5,565 nucleotides of DNA from Candidatus Borrarchaeota archaeon (GCA_016840645.1 JAEORY010000300.1:1-5565), one strand, 5' to 3'; positions 1 to 5,315 are shown, numbered from the stretch's first letter. Notes: generated by a model not told the origin, from the sequence alone. Numbers and translations are program-made.

Positions 1-355
1 AACAATCGCATCTCTTACACTTGCTGGTGTTGATCCTAACTTATGTGGGTTTCATGTAGATGATTCAACCTTTAAGGAAATGAAGAAATACTGGGAAAAT
101 GCAAAATTCAGTCACCCCGGGTATCACTGGACTCAGATAAAAAATGCTATACCATCAATATTAGATGATGATTTTTATGGCTCTAAGGAGTTCTTTGAGT
201 AGTTTAGAGGATTTGATTTTAAAACTGTAGAGAAAAACTGGTTTTATCGAGATCTTTATACTGCTCTTCCTTACTCGATTGCCAAGTATCTTGATATGTT
301 ATATGGAAAAATAGGCATACAAGTACATCAAGAGCCAGTCATAAGAGAAAAATAA
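1..355 (+). pseudogene. 3' part of an unrecognised gene, broken by an in-frame TAG
   Basis: Reading from base 2, the frame gives 66 protein-like codons, then TAG at 200-202, then 50 more protein-like codons ending in TAA at 353-355. Both halves have ordinary coding composition and look like one protein: the first ends FYGSKEFFE, and the second starts FRGFDFKTVEKNWF and continues with a helical stretch (YSIAKYLDMLYGKIGI). The 5' end lies outside the window, so the start and full length are unknown. I do not recognise the family; the visible part is rich in Tyr, Phe and Trp and has no signal peptide or membrane segment. A recent nonsense mutation (for example from CAG, AAG or GAG) is the simplest reading. 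Translation of TAG as pyrrolysine, or a sequencing error, would give an intact gene instead. Confidence 0.5.
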
Positions 356-390
356 ATCATAGGCTATTTGAAGGATGTTTATCTTTCAAT

Positions 391-400
391 TCTATTTTTC
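391..400 (+). terminator. weak T-tract after the broken frame
   Basis: A pyrimidine-rich stretch (TCTATTTTTC) lies about 35 bases after the TAA at 353-355. Archaeal transcription often ends at U-rich tracts without a hairpin. The support is only composition and position. Confidence 0.2.
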
Positions 401-481
401 TCCGTGAATTATTTGACATTTGGCTGCACGCTCTTGTCTGCTGAATATAATGAACTAAGAAGTAGAGTAAACAAGTCGTTT

Positions 482-1606
482 TTACCTAATGACTTGAAGC
501 TCAGAGATATCCCGGTACATGCTCACGTTCTCGCCTCCACCAGGGCTGACAATATAGCTGTCCTCGGTATGTATCCGTGAATCACCGAGTACCACACTGG
601 GCTCTACCTGAAAGAACATACCCTCTTCGAGAACCCATTCACCGTGACTAGGACCAAGGAACGGGTACTCATGGCAGCCAATACCCAAGGCATGTCCAAT
701 AAACGACCGTTCATAGGTGTGCCCATTAGATTCATAGAACTTCTTGACAATGTTATGTACATCGAGTACCTTTGCTCCGGGCATTAATGCGTCACCTGTG
801 ACGTGCTCCGCTGCTACAGCCATCTCATATGCCTTAACCTGACTGTCTTCAGGTTTCTTCACTACGGCCATTCTTGAAATATCGCTTAGGTAGCCGTCAA
901 ATATGCATCCGAAGTCTACGTGGATTAGGTCGCCCTCTTTGAGCTTGTATTCTCCGGGTATGTGATGAGTCTCCCAGATGTTTGGTCCTGCACCCATAGT
1001 CATGAAGGCGACTGTGTCCGCTCCATAACTTAGAGTCAAGTCTATCATGTTTCTGGCTATCTCTTTCTCTGAGTCGCCGGGTTTGGCGATCTCAAAGGCT
1101 ACTGTGATGGCTTTTGCTGTAGCCATATTGATTTTACTCAGATGCTGTAGCTCCTTTGGGCTCTTGATGGATCTGAGCTTATCCAGTACTGGCTGGCAGT
1201 CTGTGAACTTTACGTCTGGTAGCTGTTTGCGGAGGTGATCCATGCACATGCCCGGTATGTCTAGCGTCTCGACTCCTACGCAGGCCTTCTCATAGCCCAT
1301 CTCTTTGATGGTCTGTGCTACAAAGTCTATTGGTTTCAGTGGCTCCCATTCGCCGCCCTCGTAGACTCTGAGGTCTTCTATCCATGTTGTCTTCTCTGCT
1401 GTTACTTTTTCATTGGCGTGAACTCCGAATATGGGTTCGCCGTCTAGTGGGATGAAGACTGCTGCGAGTCGTTTGAGCATGGTGATTGTCATGATCTCTG
1501 AGTTGCTGCAGTAGTATACGTTATCGTGGCTTGTGGCGATGAGGAGGTCAATTTCCTTTGCCTCCATATGTTTGCATAGTTTATCTTGTTTGAAACCGGT
1601 TATCAT
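482..1606 (-). CDS. M24 family metallopeptidase (Xaa-Pro dipeptidase-like)
   Basis: This is a complete 374-residue cytoplasmic enzyme with the prolidase layout: a creatinase-type N-terminal domain (about residues 1-145) and a pita-bread M24 catalytic domain (about 155-370). The five expected metal ligands are present: D231 (VDFG), D242 (LSDISR), H305 (IGHALG), E335 (VEPS) and E348 (HTEDSY). Supporting family residues are H214-H215 (THHIPG) and H312-E313 (CHEYP). Known relatives bind two divalent metals and release the N-terminal residue from Xaa-Pro dipeptides or short peptides, serving peptide recycling. The ATG at 1606 is preferred over the one at codon 14 because FKQDKLCKHMEAKEIDLLIA matches the usual first helix and strand of the family. 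No Shine-Dalgarno sequence is evident. The gene stands alone, ends in TAA, and is divergent from the secreted-protein gene at 2058. Its GC content looks higher than its neighbours'. Aminopeptidase P or another M24 specificity cannot be excluded. Confidence 0.93.
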   Translation of the reverse strand: MITGFKQDKLCKHMEAKEIDLLIATSHDNVYYCSNSEIMTITMLKRLAAVFIPLDGEPIFGVHANEKVTAEKTTWIEDLRVYEGGEWEPLKPIDFVAQTIKEMGYEKACVGVETLDIPGMCMDHLRKQLPDVKFTDCQPVLDKLRSIKSPKELQHLSKINMATAKAITVAFEIAKPGDSEKEIARNMIDLTLSYGADTVAFMTMGAGPNIWETHHIPGEYKLKEGDLIHVDFGCIFDGYLSDISRMAVVKKPEDSQVKAYEMAVAAEHVTGDALMPGAKVLDVHNIVKKFYESNGHTYERSFIGHALGIGCHEYPFLGPSHGEWVLEEGMFFQVEPSVVLGDSRIHTEDSYIVSPGGGENVSMYRDISELQVIR

Positions 1607-1645
1607 ATGTTATGTGAGGCTTTTTGGTTATTCAAATCTTCTGAA

Positions 1646-1656
1646 TAGGATTTTAA
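1646..1656 (-). promoter_or_regulatory. candidate TATA box for the M24 peptidase gene
   Basis: Read on -, AGTTAAAATCC is centred about 45 bases upstream of the start codon, which would give a leader of about 20 nt. A second AT-rich candidate (ATAAATAAATC on -, around 1682-1692) lies further out, beside the palindrome at 1692-1705. The sequence alone does not decide between them. Confidence 0.3.
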
Positions 1657-1691
1657 CTGTGTGTTCATGTAATTATTTGAGATTTATTTAT

Positions 1692-1705
1692 GGGAGTATA
1701 CTCCC
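1692..1705. promoter_or_regulatory. perfect 14-bp palindrome, candidate operator
   Basis: GGGAGTATACTCCC is a perfect dyad with no spacer and overlaps a further CCCGGG palindrome at 1703-1708. It abuts an AT-rich TATA-like element on the - strand, about 85-100 bases upstream of the peptidase start. A dimeric DNA-binding protein is the natural reader of such a site. The assignment as an operator is inferred from symmetry and position only. Confidence 0.4.
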
Positions 1706-1822
1706 GGGTATAATGAAGAAAGAAATAGAATTGAAAAAGAGTTTATAATTAATGCTTCTCTATTGCTGATCACTTAAAGTCTGATGGAGTGAGACTCAGT
1801 AGTTTATACTCTATTTTCAACA

Positions 1823-1849
1823 GGAGTTATCTCCACTAGAGTATTCTCT
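1823..1849. repeat. two short GAG-N4-CTC dyads, 15 bp apart
   Basis: GGAG-TTAT-CTCC (1823-1834) and AGAG-TATT-CTCT (1838-1849) share the half-site spacing of the inner part of the 1692-1705 palindrome (GGAG-TATA-CTCC). Their centres are 15 bp apart. A looser relative, GAGT-GAG-ACTC, lies at 1787-1797. They may be binding sites for one regulator or small hairpins in a transcript. Confidence 0.3.
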
Positions 1850-1879
1850 GATTGATTATAATCTTCATCAGATTTTTTT
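1847..1879 (+). terminator. hairpin plus T7, no assigned upstream gene
   Basis: TCTGAT (1847-1852) pairs with ATCAGA (1867-1872) across a 14-base loop and is followed directly by seven T (1873-1879). It resembles an intrinsic terminator for + strand transcription, yet no gene ends just upstream on this strand. It could end an unannotated small RNA or be a chance hairpin; a 6-bp stem with a long loop is weak. Confidence 0.25.
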
Positions 1880-1994
1880 GGCAGATACCTGGTTCTCGGT
1901 CAGTTGGCTTGAGTGGACGTAGTCTATTTTGTTCCATGAATCATTCAATAAGGTTATAGATCAGTTTATTTTCTTTAGCATCAGTCATTAGTTA

Positions 1995-2002
1995 TTATAA
2001 AA
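1995..2002 (+). promoter_or_regulatory. TATA box of the secreted-protein gene
   Basis: TTATAAAA lies about 60 bases upstream of the ATG at 2058. With the usual archaeal spacing of about 26 bases from TATA centre to start site, transcription would begin near 2024, leaving a leader of about 33 nt that contains the AGGTGA ribosome binding site. Confidence 0.5.
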
Positions 2003-2046
2003 AACATGTCCGTCGCTGGAGTACTTGGTTAGTTCTTACGCTAGCC

Positions 2047-2052
2047 AGGTGA
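2047..2052 (+). promoter_or_regulatory. Shine-Dalgarno AGGTGA that sets the start at 2058
   Basis: AGGTGA sits five bases before ATG 2058 and matches the archaeal anti-Shine-Dalgarno core. It decides against the in-frame TTG at 2025, which would add 11 residues in front of a textbook signal peptide. Confidence 0.75.
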
Positions 2053-2057
2053 ATAAT

Positions 2058-2585
2058 ATGAAAAGAAAGTCAACACTAGTTTTAGTATGCCTTATTCCAA
2101 TTTTGTTACTTGCATCCACGACCGCCTTGGCGAAGTACAAGACGGATGTAGAGGGATTAGCCTACGGAACCTTTGAGAATTATAGAGGGTATCCAAGCGA
2201 TGCTGAGATTGTAAGCGGGTTCTGGAGCCTTAAGATACAGGATGGGCAAGTCTGGTACTACGCACGTGTTCTAGAGAAAAACCTTTTACCATCTGAGGGT
2301 GCCCCTATTGATTCTGCGGATATTCTTGAGTATACTATGATTGGGAAACCATTTAGCATCGAAAAAGGATACGACGAGACGCTTGATACAGAGTATGTGA
2401 AGGTGTTTGCTACCTATCAGGTTACAAAAATTGCGGCGAAGTTGGATGGAACTTATACGACTAAGACATGGACAACTTGGAGTCAGATCGAAGTATATGC
2501 TAATGGTGATGTTATCGATAACAATAACCCATATGATGATACTTGGTATAAAGAAGGCGAAGTATTATACCAAGACTTCTTCTAA
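2058..2585 (+). CDS. small secreted beta-rich protein of unknown function
   Basis: This gene encodes a 175-residue protein with a clear Sec signal peptide: a basic start (MKRK), a hydrophobic core at about residues 7-20, and an AxA-type site TTALA with probable cleavage before K26. There is no lipobox cysteine and no second membrane segment, so the mature product is probably released or held at the surface by other contacts. The mature part is rich in aromatic and acidic residues with alternating patterns typical of beta strands (SGFWSLKIQDGQVWYYARV around 53-71, TYTTKTWTTWSQIEVYANG around 132-150). The family is not identified; the layout recalls short lineage-specific exported proteins seen in Bathyarchaeia-like genomes, a recollection that has not been searched. 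It has its own TATA box, a good AGGTGA site and a pyrimidine-rich 3' end, so it is probably monocistronic. Confidence 0.85.
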   Translation: MKRKSTLVLVCLIPILLLASTTALAKYKTDVEGLAYGTFENYRGYPSDAEIVSGFWSLKIQDGQVWYYARVLEKNLLPSEGAPIDSADILEYTMIGKPFSIEKGYDETLDTEYVKVFATYQVTKIAAKLDGTYTTKTWTTWSQIEVYANGDVIDNNNPYDDTWYKEGEVLYQDFF

Positions 2586-2590
2586 CATCC

Positions 2591-2605
2591 CCCTTTTTAT
2601 TTTTT
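2591..2605 (+). terminator. pyrimidine-rich terminator after the secreted-protein gene
   Basis: CCCTTTTTATTTTTT follows the TAA at 2583-2585 within a few bases. Two T-runs without a hairpin fit the U-tract termination known in archaea. A nearly identical signal on the other strand follows the partial gene at the right edge (5313-5324). Confidence 0.55.
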
Positions 2606-2740
2606 ACATGGTCTTAGGTTTTTTATATATGACTGCAATGAAGTCAAGTTTTTTTATGGTTAATTTTGTTGGATAAATTATGTTTTTAGTAGTATTTTTT
2701 TGTTTATATTTTAATAATGGATCACAGTTACATCAAAGTT

Positions 2741-2748
2741 TTTATATA
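2741..2748 (+). promoter_or_regulatory. TATA box of the winged-helix regulator gene
   Basis: TTTATATA, within a longer AT-rich run, predicts a start site near 2771. That leaves a leader of about 68 nt to the preferred GTG at 2839 and places the start site inside the tandem repeat at 2769-2799. Confidence 0.6.
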
Positions 2749-2768
2749 GTAAATAGTAATACTAAAGG

Positions 2769-2799
2769 TGTGGAATGTTTCCACATATGTGGACTGTTT
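2769..2799. promoter_or_regulatory. tandem 12-mer with embedded palindrome, candidate autoregulatory operator
   Basis: TGTGGAATGTTT (2769-2780) and TGTGGACTGTTT (2788-2799) match at 11 of 12 bases with a 19-bp period, just under two helical turns. Between and across them lie the inverted repeat TGGAA-TGT-TTCCA (2771-2783) and the perfect palindrome CCACATATGTGG (2781-2792). The block begins about 20 bp after the TATA box and covers the predicted start site, where a bound repressor would block transcription. The obvious candidate reader is the winged-helix protein encoded just downstream. Binding is inferred. Confidence 0.5.
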
Positions 2800-2838
2800 A
2801 AATGTATTTAAGGTATACAATGAATGGAGGGGAATGTG

Positions 2839-3144
2839 GTGGTTGAGAAAGATGGAATATTGTTAGCGCAGGCTATAATGAATAAAACAAGATTAGAGAT
2901 TCTTGATACGTTGGATGAACCTATGCATATCTCTGGAATTGCTGAGAAAATGGGTTTAGATAGATCAACGGTTGCTTATCACTTGAGTTTATTAAAGAAG
3001 GTTGGGATTGTTTCGAATGAATATAGGCCTCTTACTAATCCGATGAGGGGATGGGTTGGTAATTACTTTATAATCAATCGAGAGGTTCTTGAGGAAGCTA
3101 TAGAGCTGGTGGAGAAGGATTTCCAAAAAGTGAGAAAAAAGTAG
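2839..3144 (+). CDS. ArsR-like winged-helix transcriptional regulator
   Basis: This gene encodes a 101-residue single-domain DNA-binding protein. A helical lead-in (about 8-25, ending NKTRLEILDTL) is followed by the helix-turn-helix: ISGIAEKMG (about 31-39), then the recognition helix DRSTVAYHLSLLKK (about 42-55), a wing (about 57-79) and a C-terminal helix likely to dimerise. The protein has no cysteine, so it is not a thiol-type metal sensor, and it lacks a ligand-binding domain. The GTG at 2839 is chosen because GGAGG (2826-2830) stands eight bases before it, the same distance as from AGG to ATG in the gene at 2058. GTG 2836 is nearly as good, and the ATG at 2824 would add five residues but lacks a good ribosome binding site. 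It has its own promoter and a probable operator over the start site, so negative autoregulation is likely. Targets elsewhere are unknown. Confidence 0.88.
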   Translation: MVEKDGILLAQAIMNKTRLEILDTLDEPMHISGIAEKMGLDRSTVAYHLSLLKKVGIVSNEYRPLTNPMRGWVGNYFIINREVLEEAIELVEKDFQKVRKK

Positions 3145-3190
3145 ATCAATGACTTGAACCTAGAAGTATTTCGGTAGTTGATGATGTTTC

Positions 3191-3334
3191 CTAAAATTTT
3201 CTTAGTGTATCGATTTTTGTTGCTTCAACGTCGTGTGGGGTTCCTATCAAGGCTTTTAATTGAACTGATTCTGATTCAATTATTCCCAGTGATTGTATTA
3301 TAGATCTCAGTATTGTGTCAAGCATGTTTGGCAT
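3191..3334 (-). CDS. possible small gene, 47 codons, function unknown
   Basis: An ATG at 3334 opens a 47-codon frame ending in TAG at 3191-3193. The protein (MPNMLDTILRSIIQSLGIIE at its start, GTPHDVEATKIDTLRKF at its end) has purine-first codons and AGA arginines like the neighbouring genes, and it predicts one amphipathic helix. A TATA-like TTAAATATAAG on - about 40 bases upstream supports this start and gives a short leader. The frame is open back to a TAA just before TTG 3382, adding up to 16 residues. I recognise no family. It could also be the remnant of a larger gene; it lies tail to tail with the regulator. Confidence 0.35.
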   Translation of the reverse strand: MPNMLDTILRSIIQSLGIIESESVQLKALIGTPHDVEATKIDTLRKF

Positions 3335-3368
3335 GGGGAACCCAACTTTAACTAACAGTTTAGTTTTT

Positions 3369-3379
3369 CTTATATTTAA
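3369..3379 (-). promoter_or_regulatory. TATA-like element for the 47-codon frame
   Basis: Read on -, TTAAATATAAG lies about 40 bases upstream of the ATG at 3334. Its position would give a leader of about 14 nt. The evidence is sequence match and spacing only. Confidence 0.3.
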
Positions 3380-3447
3380 CAATTAGTTGAGTTAGAAATA
3401 TTATTAACTTATTTGAGTATTGGGTTTGGGGTAATTTGTCGGAGTAA

Positions 3448-3576
3448 GTGACTTTATAGAAAATTTATGAAGAGTTGGTTGCCCTTAATGAGAAGCTAAG
3501 TCTTCTTGAGTGGATGATACTTTCGCCTGAGGATGTGAGTGCTGAGCTTTCTGAGATCGATGGGTTGGAGAAGTAA
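3448..3576 (+). pseudogene. antitoxin-like relic with an in-frame TAG
   Basis: A frame opening with GTG at 3448, preceded by GGAG (3441-3444), reads three codons, then TAG at 3457-3459, then 38 coding-like codons to TAA at 3574-3576. The visible protein begins KIYEELVALNEKLSLLEWMI and continues with LSPEDVSAELSEIDGLEK. It resembles the N-terminal helix plus acidic second helix of short archaeal VapB-like antitoxins, which usually go on for 10-20 more residues; here the frame stops early and no toxin gene follows. I therefore read it as a decayed antitoxin. The family assignment comes from memory of the pattern and is tentative. It could instead be an intact small coiled-coil peptide if the TAG is decoded or if translation starts after it. 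Confidence 0.35.
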
Positions 3577-3628
3577 GCGGTAGCGCTCTCTCTGTGTAGG
3601 TTGACGTTGTTAAGATGTTGTATAGATG

Positions 3629-3655
3629 AAAACGCGCGGCGTCTACGCGTTTTTT
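3629..3655. terminator. bidirectional terminator hairpin
   Basis: AAAACGCG (3629-3636) pairs perfectly with CGCGTTTT (3646-3653) around a 9-base loop. The stem continues into a T6 run at 3650-3655 on +, and the four A at the other foot give a U-run on -. It lies between the relic on + and the end of the 451-codon gene on -, so it could end transcription from both sides. Confidence 0.6.
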
Positions 3656-3715
3656 ATTGTGGTAAGAATAAAACAGGTTAGATTGGGCTTATTATTTGAA
3701 TAAAATAAGATAATT

Positions 3716-5071
3716 CTAGGTTGTTTCTATGTTTTCTGTTTCTTCTTCAGGGTCTTCTGGTTCCTCTGTTGGCTCTTCTTTGTTGTTTTTTGGTTTTCCA
3801 TTGTTCTCTAAGGGTTTCTCGGGTTTCACTCCCTCACCATTACTCTCTTCCTCACCTAGCAAATCCCCGATCGAGTCAAGGATCTCCTCAGCTTCTTCTA
3901 ATTTCTGCTCTGCGAGTTCCATATCATCCTCGGATACTGCAGCCTCAGCCTCCTCAATCAGGGCTTCCACCTGAGTTATCAGCTCCAATACTTCAGTTCT
4001 CAGCGGGTCATCCTCAGCCAAAGCCATAGCTGTTTCATTATAGGCTGCAAGACGCTCCTCAACCTCCATCTGGTCATCAACAGAGTTCATGGCTTCCTCG
4101 CTGAAAAGTGGGTTTTCACCGCCTTTACCGATCTGCCTTGTTTCCTTAACTAGTATCTTGAGTTGGTTCATTGCTTCCTTGAGATCTCCACTTGTGTCGA
4201 CGTCCTCAAGCTGAGCGATTATATCAGCGTACTTAGTCTGAATCATTAAGGTGTTCTCCAGAGGTGAGCCGGCTCTCGCCATGATCTTGGCCATCTTTTT
4301 GTTCAATTGTTCAATGCGGTGCATCGTCTGGAGCTTAAACTGCTCCATTTTCTGCTCCTTTATAGGCTGGCTTTGACTTTTCAGCAAACCTGTGGCTTTA
4401 CCGATGAGTCTAACAGCTTCACCAAGTACTATTTCAGACTCATCAAGAGAATCAAAGTTATCCTTTATATCTAGGAGTACTCTTTCAGCTTCATCCAGTA
4501 AAATGTTTTCTTCATCCGATTCTTCGAGCCCCAGTCCATCAGCTATTCCTCTTAGTAACCCTATACGATTTAAGAATTTTTCAACGTTTGAAAGAAGACC
4601 TATCATTTTTGCATGATTGTCTTCTTCAGATAGTCCCTCAGACTGACTCTCCATGACCTCTTCCTCAGACTCTTCGGTCTCATCCTCCGCCTCTTCTTCC
4701 GTTTCCTCTTCAGACTCTTCATCTAGTGCTTCTTGTGCTCTTTCCAGTGCTTTTCCGTATTCCTTCAAGGCATCAGTAGCCTTTTCTATAGATTCCTCGT
4801 AACTGCCTGCGTCATATAATTCCTGGGCCTCTGTGTGAAGCGTCTGAGCTAGTGTGAGTGCCTCCTCTGCTTTCTTGGGTACTGTTCCTTCGCCCTCTAC
4901 TATTTCATCGATGAAGGTTGTTACCTCTGCTTCAGTATTTGATAATAATTGTAACAGGTTCTCTGCTGTAGTTTGGCTGTCATCAGCTTCTTGGCTGTAT
5001 ACTGGGTGTATTCCTCCTAGGAGTGATGAAGTCAGCAGAGTCATCAGGATTATTACAACTTTTTTACTCAT
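3716..5071 (-). CDS. secreted acidic helical (coiled-coil/TPR-like) protein
   Basis: This gene encodes a 451-residue exported protein of unknown function. Residues 1-26 form a Sec signal peptide (MSKK, hydrophobic core, VYS before QEA). A helical hairpin at about 64-117 has a TPR-like pattern (LYDAGSYEESIEKATDALKE) and is followed by an almost purely Glu/Asp/Ser linker (about 117-150). The central part (about 152-345) is helical and contains a more basic stretch at 238-266. A second hairpin at about 357-405 echoes the first, and the tail (406-451) is a Pro/Glu/Asn-rich disordered segment. There is no C-terminal membrane anchor and no catalytic motif. A surface-layer, adhesion or scaffold role is possible but not shown. 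The ATG at 5071 directly precedes the signal peptide; no Shine-Dalgarno is clear, consistent with a nearly leaderless transcript from the TATA box at 5096-5107. The stop is TAG, with only seven codons to the next TAA. Confidence 0.88.
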   Translation of the reverse strand: MSKKVVIILMTLLTSSLLGGIHPVYSQEADDSQTTAENLLQLLSNTEAEVTTFIDEIVEGEGTVPKKAEEALTLAQTLHTEAQELYDAGSYEESIEKATDALKEYGKALERAQEALDEESEEETEEEAEDETEESEEEVMESQSEGLSEEDNHAKMIGLLSNVEKFLNRIGLLRGIADGLGLEESDEENILLDEAERVLLDIKDNFDSLDESEIVLGEAVRLIGKATGLLKSQSQPIKEQKMEQFKLQTMHRIEQLNKKMAKIMARAGSPLENTLMIQTKYADIIAQLEDVDTSGDLKEAMNQLKILVKETRQIGKGGENPLFSEEAMNSVDDQMEVEERLAAYNETAMALAEDDPLRTEVLELITQVEALIEEAEAAVSEDDMELAEQKLEEAEEILDSIGDLLGEEESNGEGVKPEKPLENNGKPKNNKEEPTEEPEDPEEETENIETT

Positions 5072-5095
5072 CTTTCATCTGGCCAACCATAACAT

Positions 5096-5107
5096 GATAT
5101 ATATAAG
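5096..5107 (-). promoter_or_regulatory. TATA box of the 451-codon gene (near-leaderless)
   Basis: Read on -, CTTATATATATC is centred about 30 bases upstream of the ATG at 5071. The usual spacing puts the transcription start around 5076, leaving a leader of only about five nucleotides, which fits the lack of a Shine-Dalgarno sequence. Confidence 0.6.
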
Positions 5108-5118
5108 AAGAACCCGGA

Positions 5119-5142
5119 GGAACCAGATGGAACGCTGGTTTC
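5119..5142. promoter_or_regulatory. inverted repeat upstream of the TATA box, candidate regulator site
   Basis: GGAACCAG (5119-5126) and CTGGTTTC (5135-5142) pair at 7 of 8 positions, with a perfect AACCAG/CTGGTT core and an 8-bp spacer. It starts about 12 bp upstream of the TATA box of the 451-codon gene, where archaeal activators or repressors often bind. Confidence 0.4.
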
Positions 5143-5147
5143 ATTGA

Positions 5148-5174
5148 TATTCATGATTATATAATTTATTCATG
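5148..5174. repeat. direct repeat TATTCATG, 19-bp period
   Basis: TATTCATG occurs at 5148-5155 and 5167-5174. The copies are exact over eight bases and lie further upstream of the 451-codon gene. In AT-rich DNA two copies could arise by chance, so this is a weak regulatory candidate. Confidence 0.25.
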
Positions 5175-5276
5175 TTTCTGTAGGTTTCTCAGTTATACAT
5201 TCGTTTTGGGGTATGTATCAATTATAGTGTTGTCCTCAATTTTGATTAATGTATTACTGTAATGCATATGAAGCTG

Positions 5277-5315
5277 TTTAAGTATAGATGTACACTCGCA
5301 TACTAAATACTTAAA
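5277..5315. repeat. 9-bp perfect inverted repeat downstream of the partial gene
   Basis: TTTAAGTAT (5277-5285) and ATACTTAAA (5307-5315) are perfect complements with a 21-base loop. On the - strand the hairpin follows the stop of the partial gene and its T-rich tract, so it could mark or protect a 3' end. It has no T-run after it in that direction. Confidence 0.35.

Larger units (their letters stand above)
1607..2057. other. 450-bp divergent intergenic region with several dyads
   Basis: This region separates the starts of the - strand peptidase gene and the + strand secreted-protein gene. I find no convincing gene; the only ATG-led frame of note is 11 codons at 1713. It holds a perfect palindrome (1692-1705), related GAG/CTC dyads (1786-1797, 1823-1834, 1838-1849), a hairpin followed by seven T (1847-1879), and candidate TATA boxes for both flanking genes. 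A small RNA between about 1700 and 1880 is possible but not demonstrated. Confidence 0.6.

Noticed and set aside
368..580. 70-codon open frame on + overlapping the end of the peptidase gene
   Set aside because: It begins with TTG without a ribosome site, and its second half is antisense to the well-supported peptidase C-terminus.
1047..1238. 63-codon open frame on + inside the peptidase gene
   Set aside because: It is wholly antisense to conserved M24 coding sequence and has no start signals.
1533..1748. 71-codon open frame on + over the peptidase start
   Set aside because: It is antisense to the peptidase N-terminus and then runs through non-coding DNA; no promoter, ribosome site or plausible protein pattern.
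1778..1800. C/D-box guide RNA suggested by TGATGGA and nearby CTGA
   Set aside because: The boxes are imperfect and badly spaced, and no complete C, D', C', D set can be laid out.
2407..2676. 89-codon open frame on + overlapping the secreted-protein gene
   Set aside because: It is a frame-shifted shadow that continues into T-rich downstream DNA, which gives its apparent membrane segment.
200..3718. Genome-wide reading of TAG as a sense codon
   Set aside because: TAG appears to end the regulator (3142-3144), the 47-codon frame (3191-3193) and the 451-codon protein (3716-3718). Readthrough there adds only 11, 14 and 7 codons to the next stop without clear coding character. No pyl gene is in the window.
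3721..5147. Several Ser/Leu/Pro-rich frames on + opposite the 451-codon gene
   Set aside because: Their Ser- and Leu-rich composition is what results from reading Glu-rich codons backwards; none has start signals.
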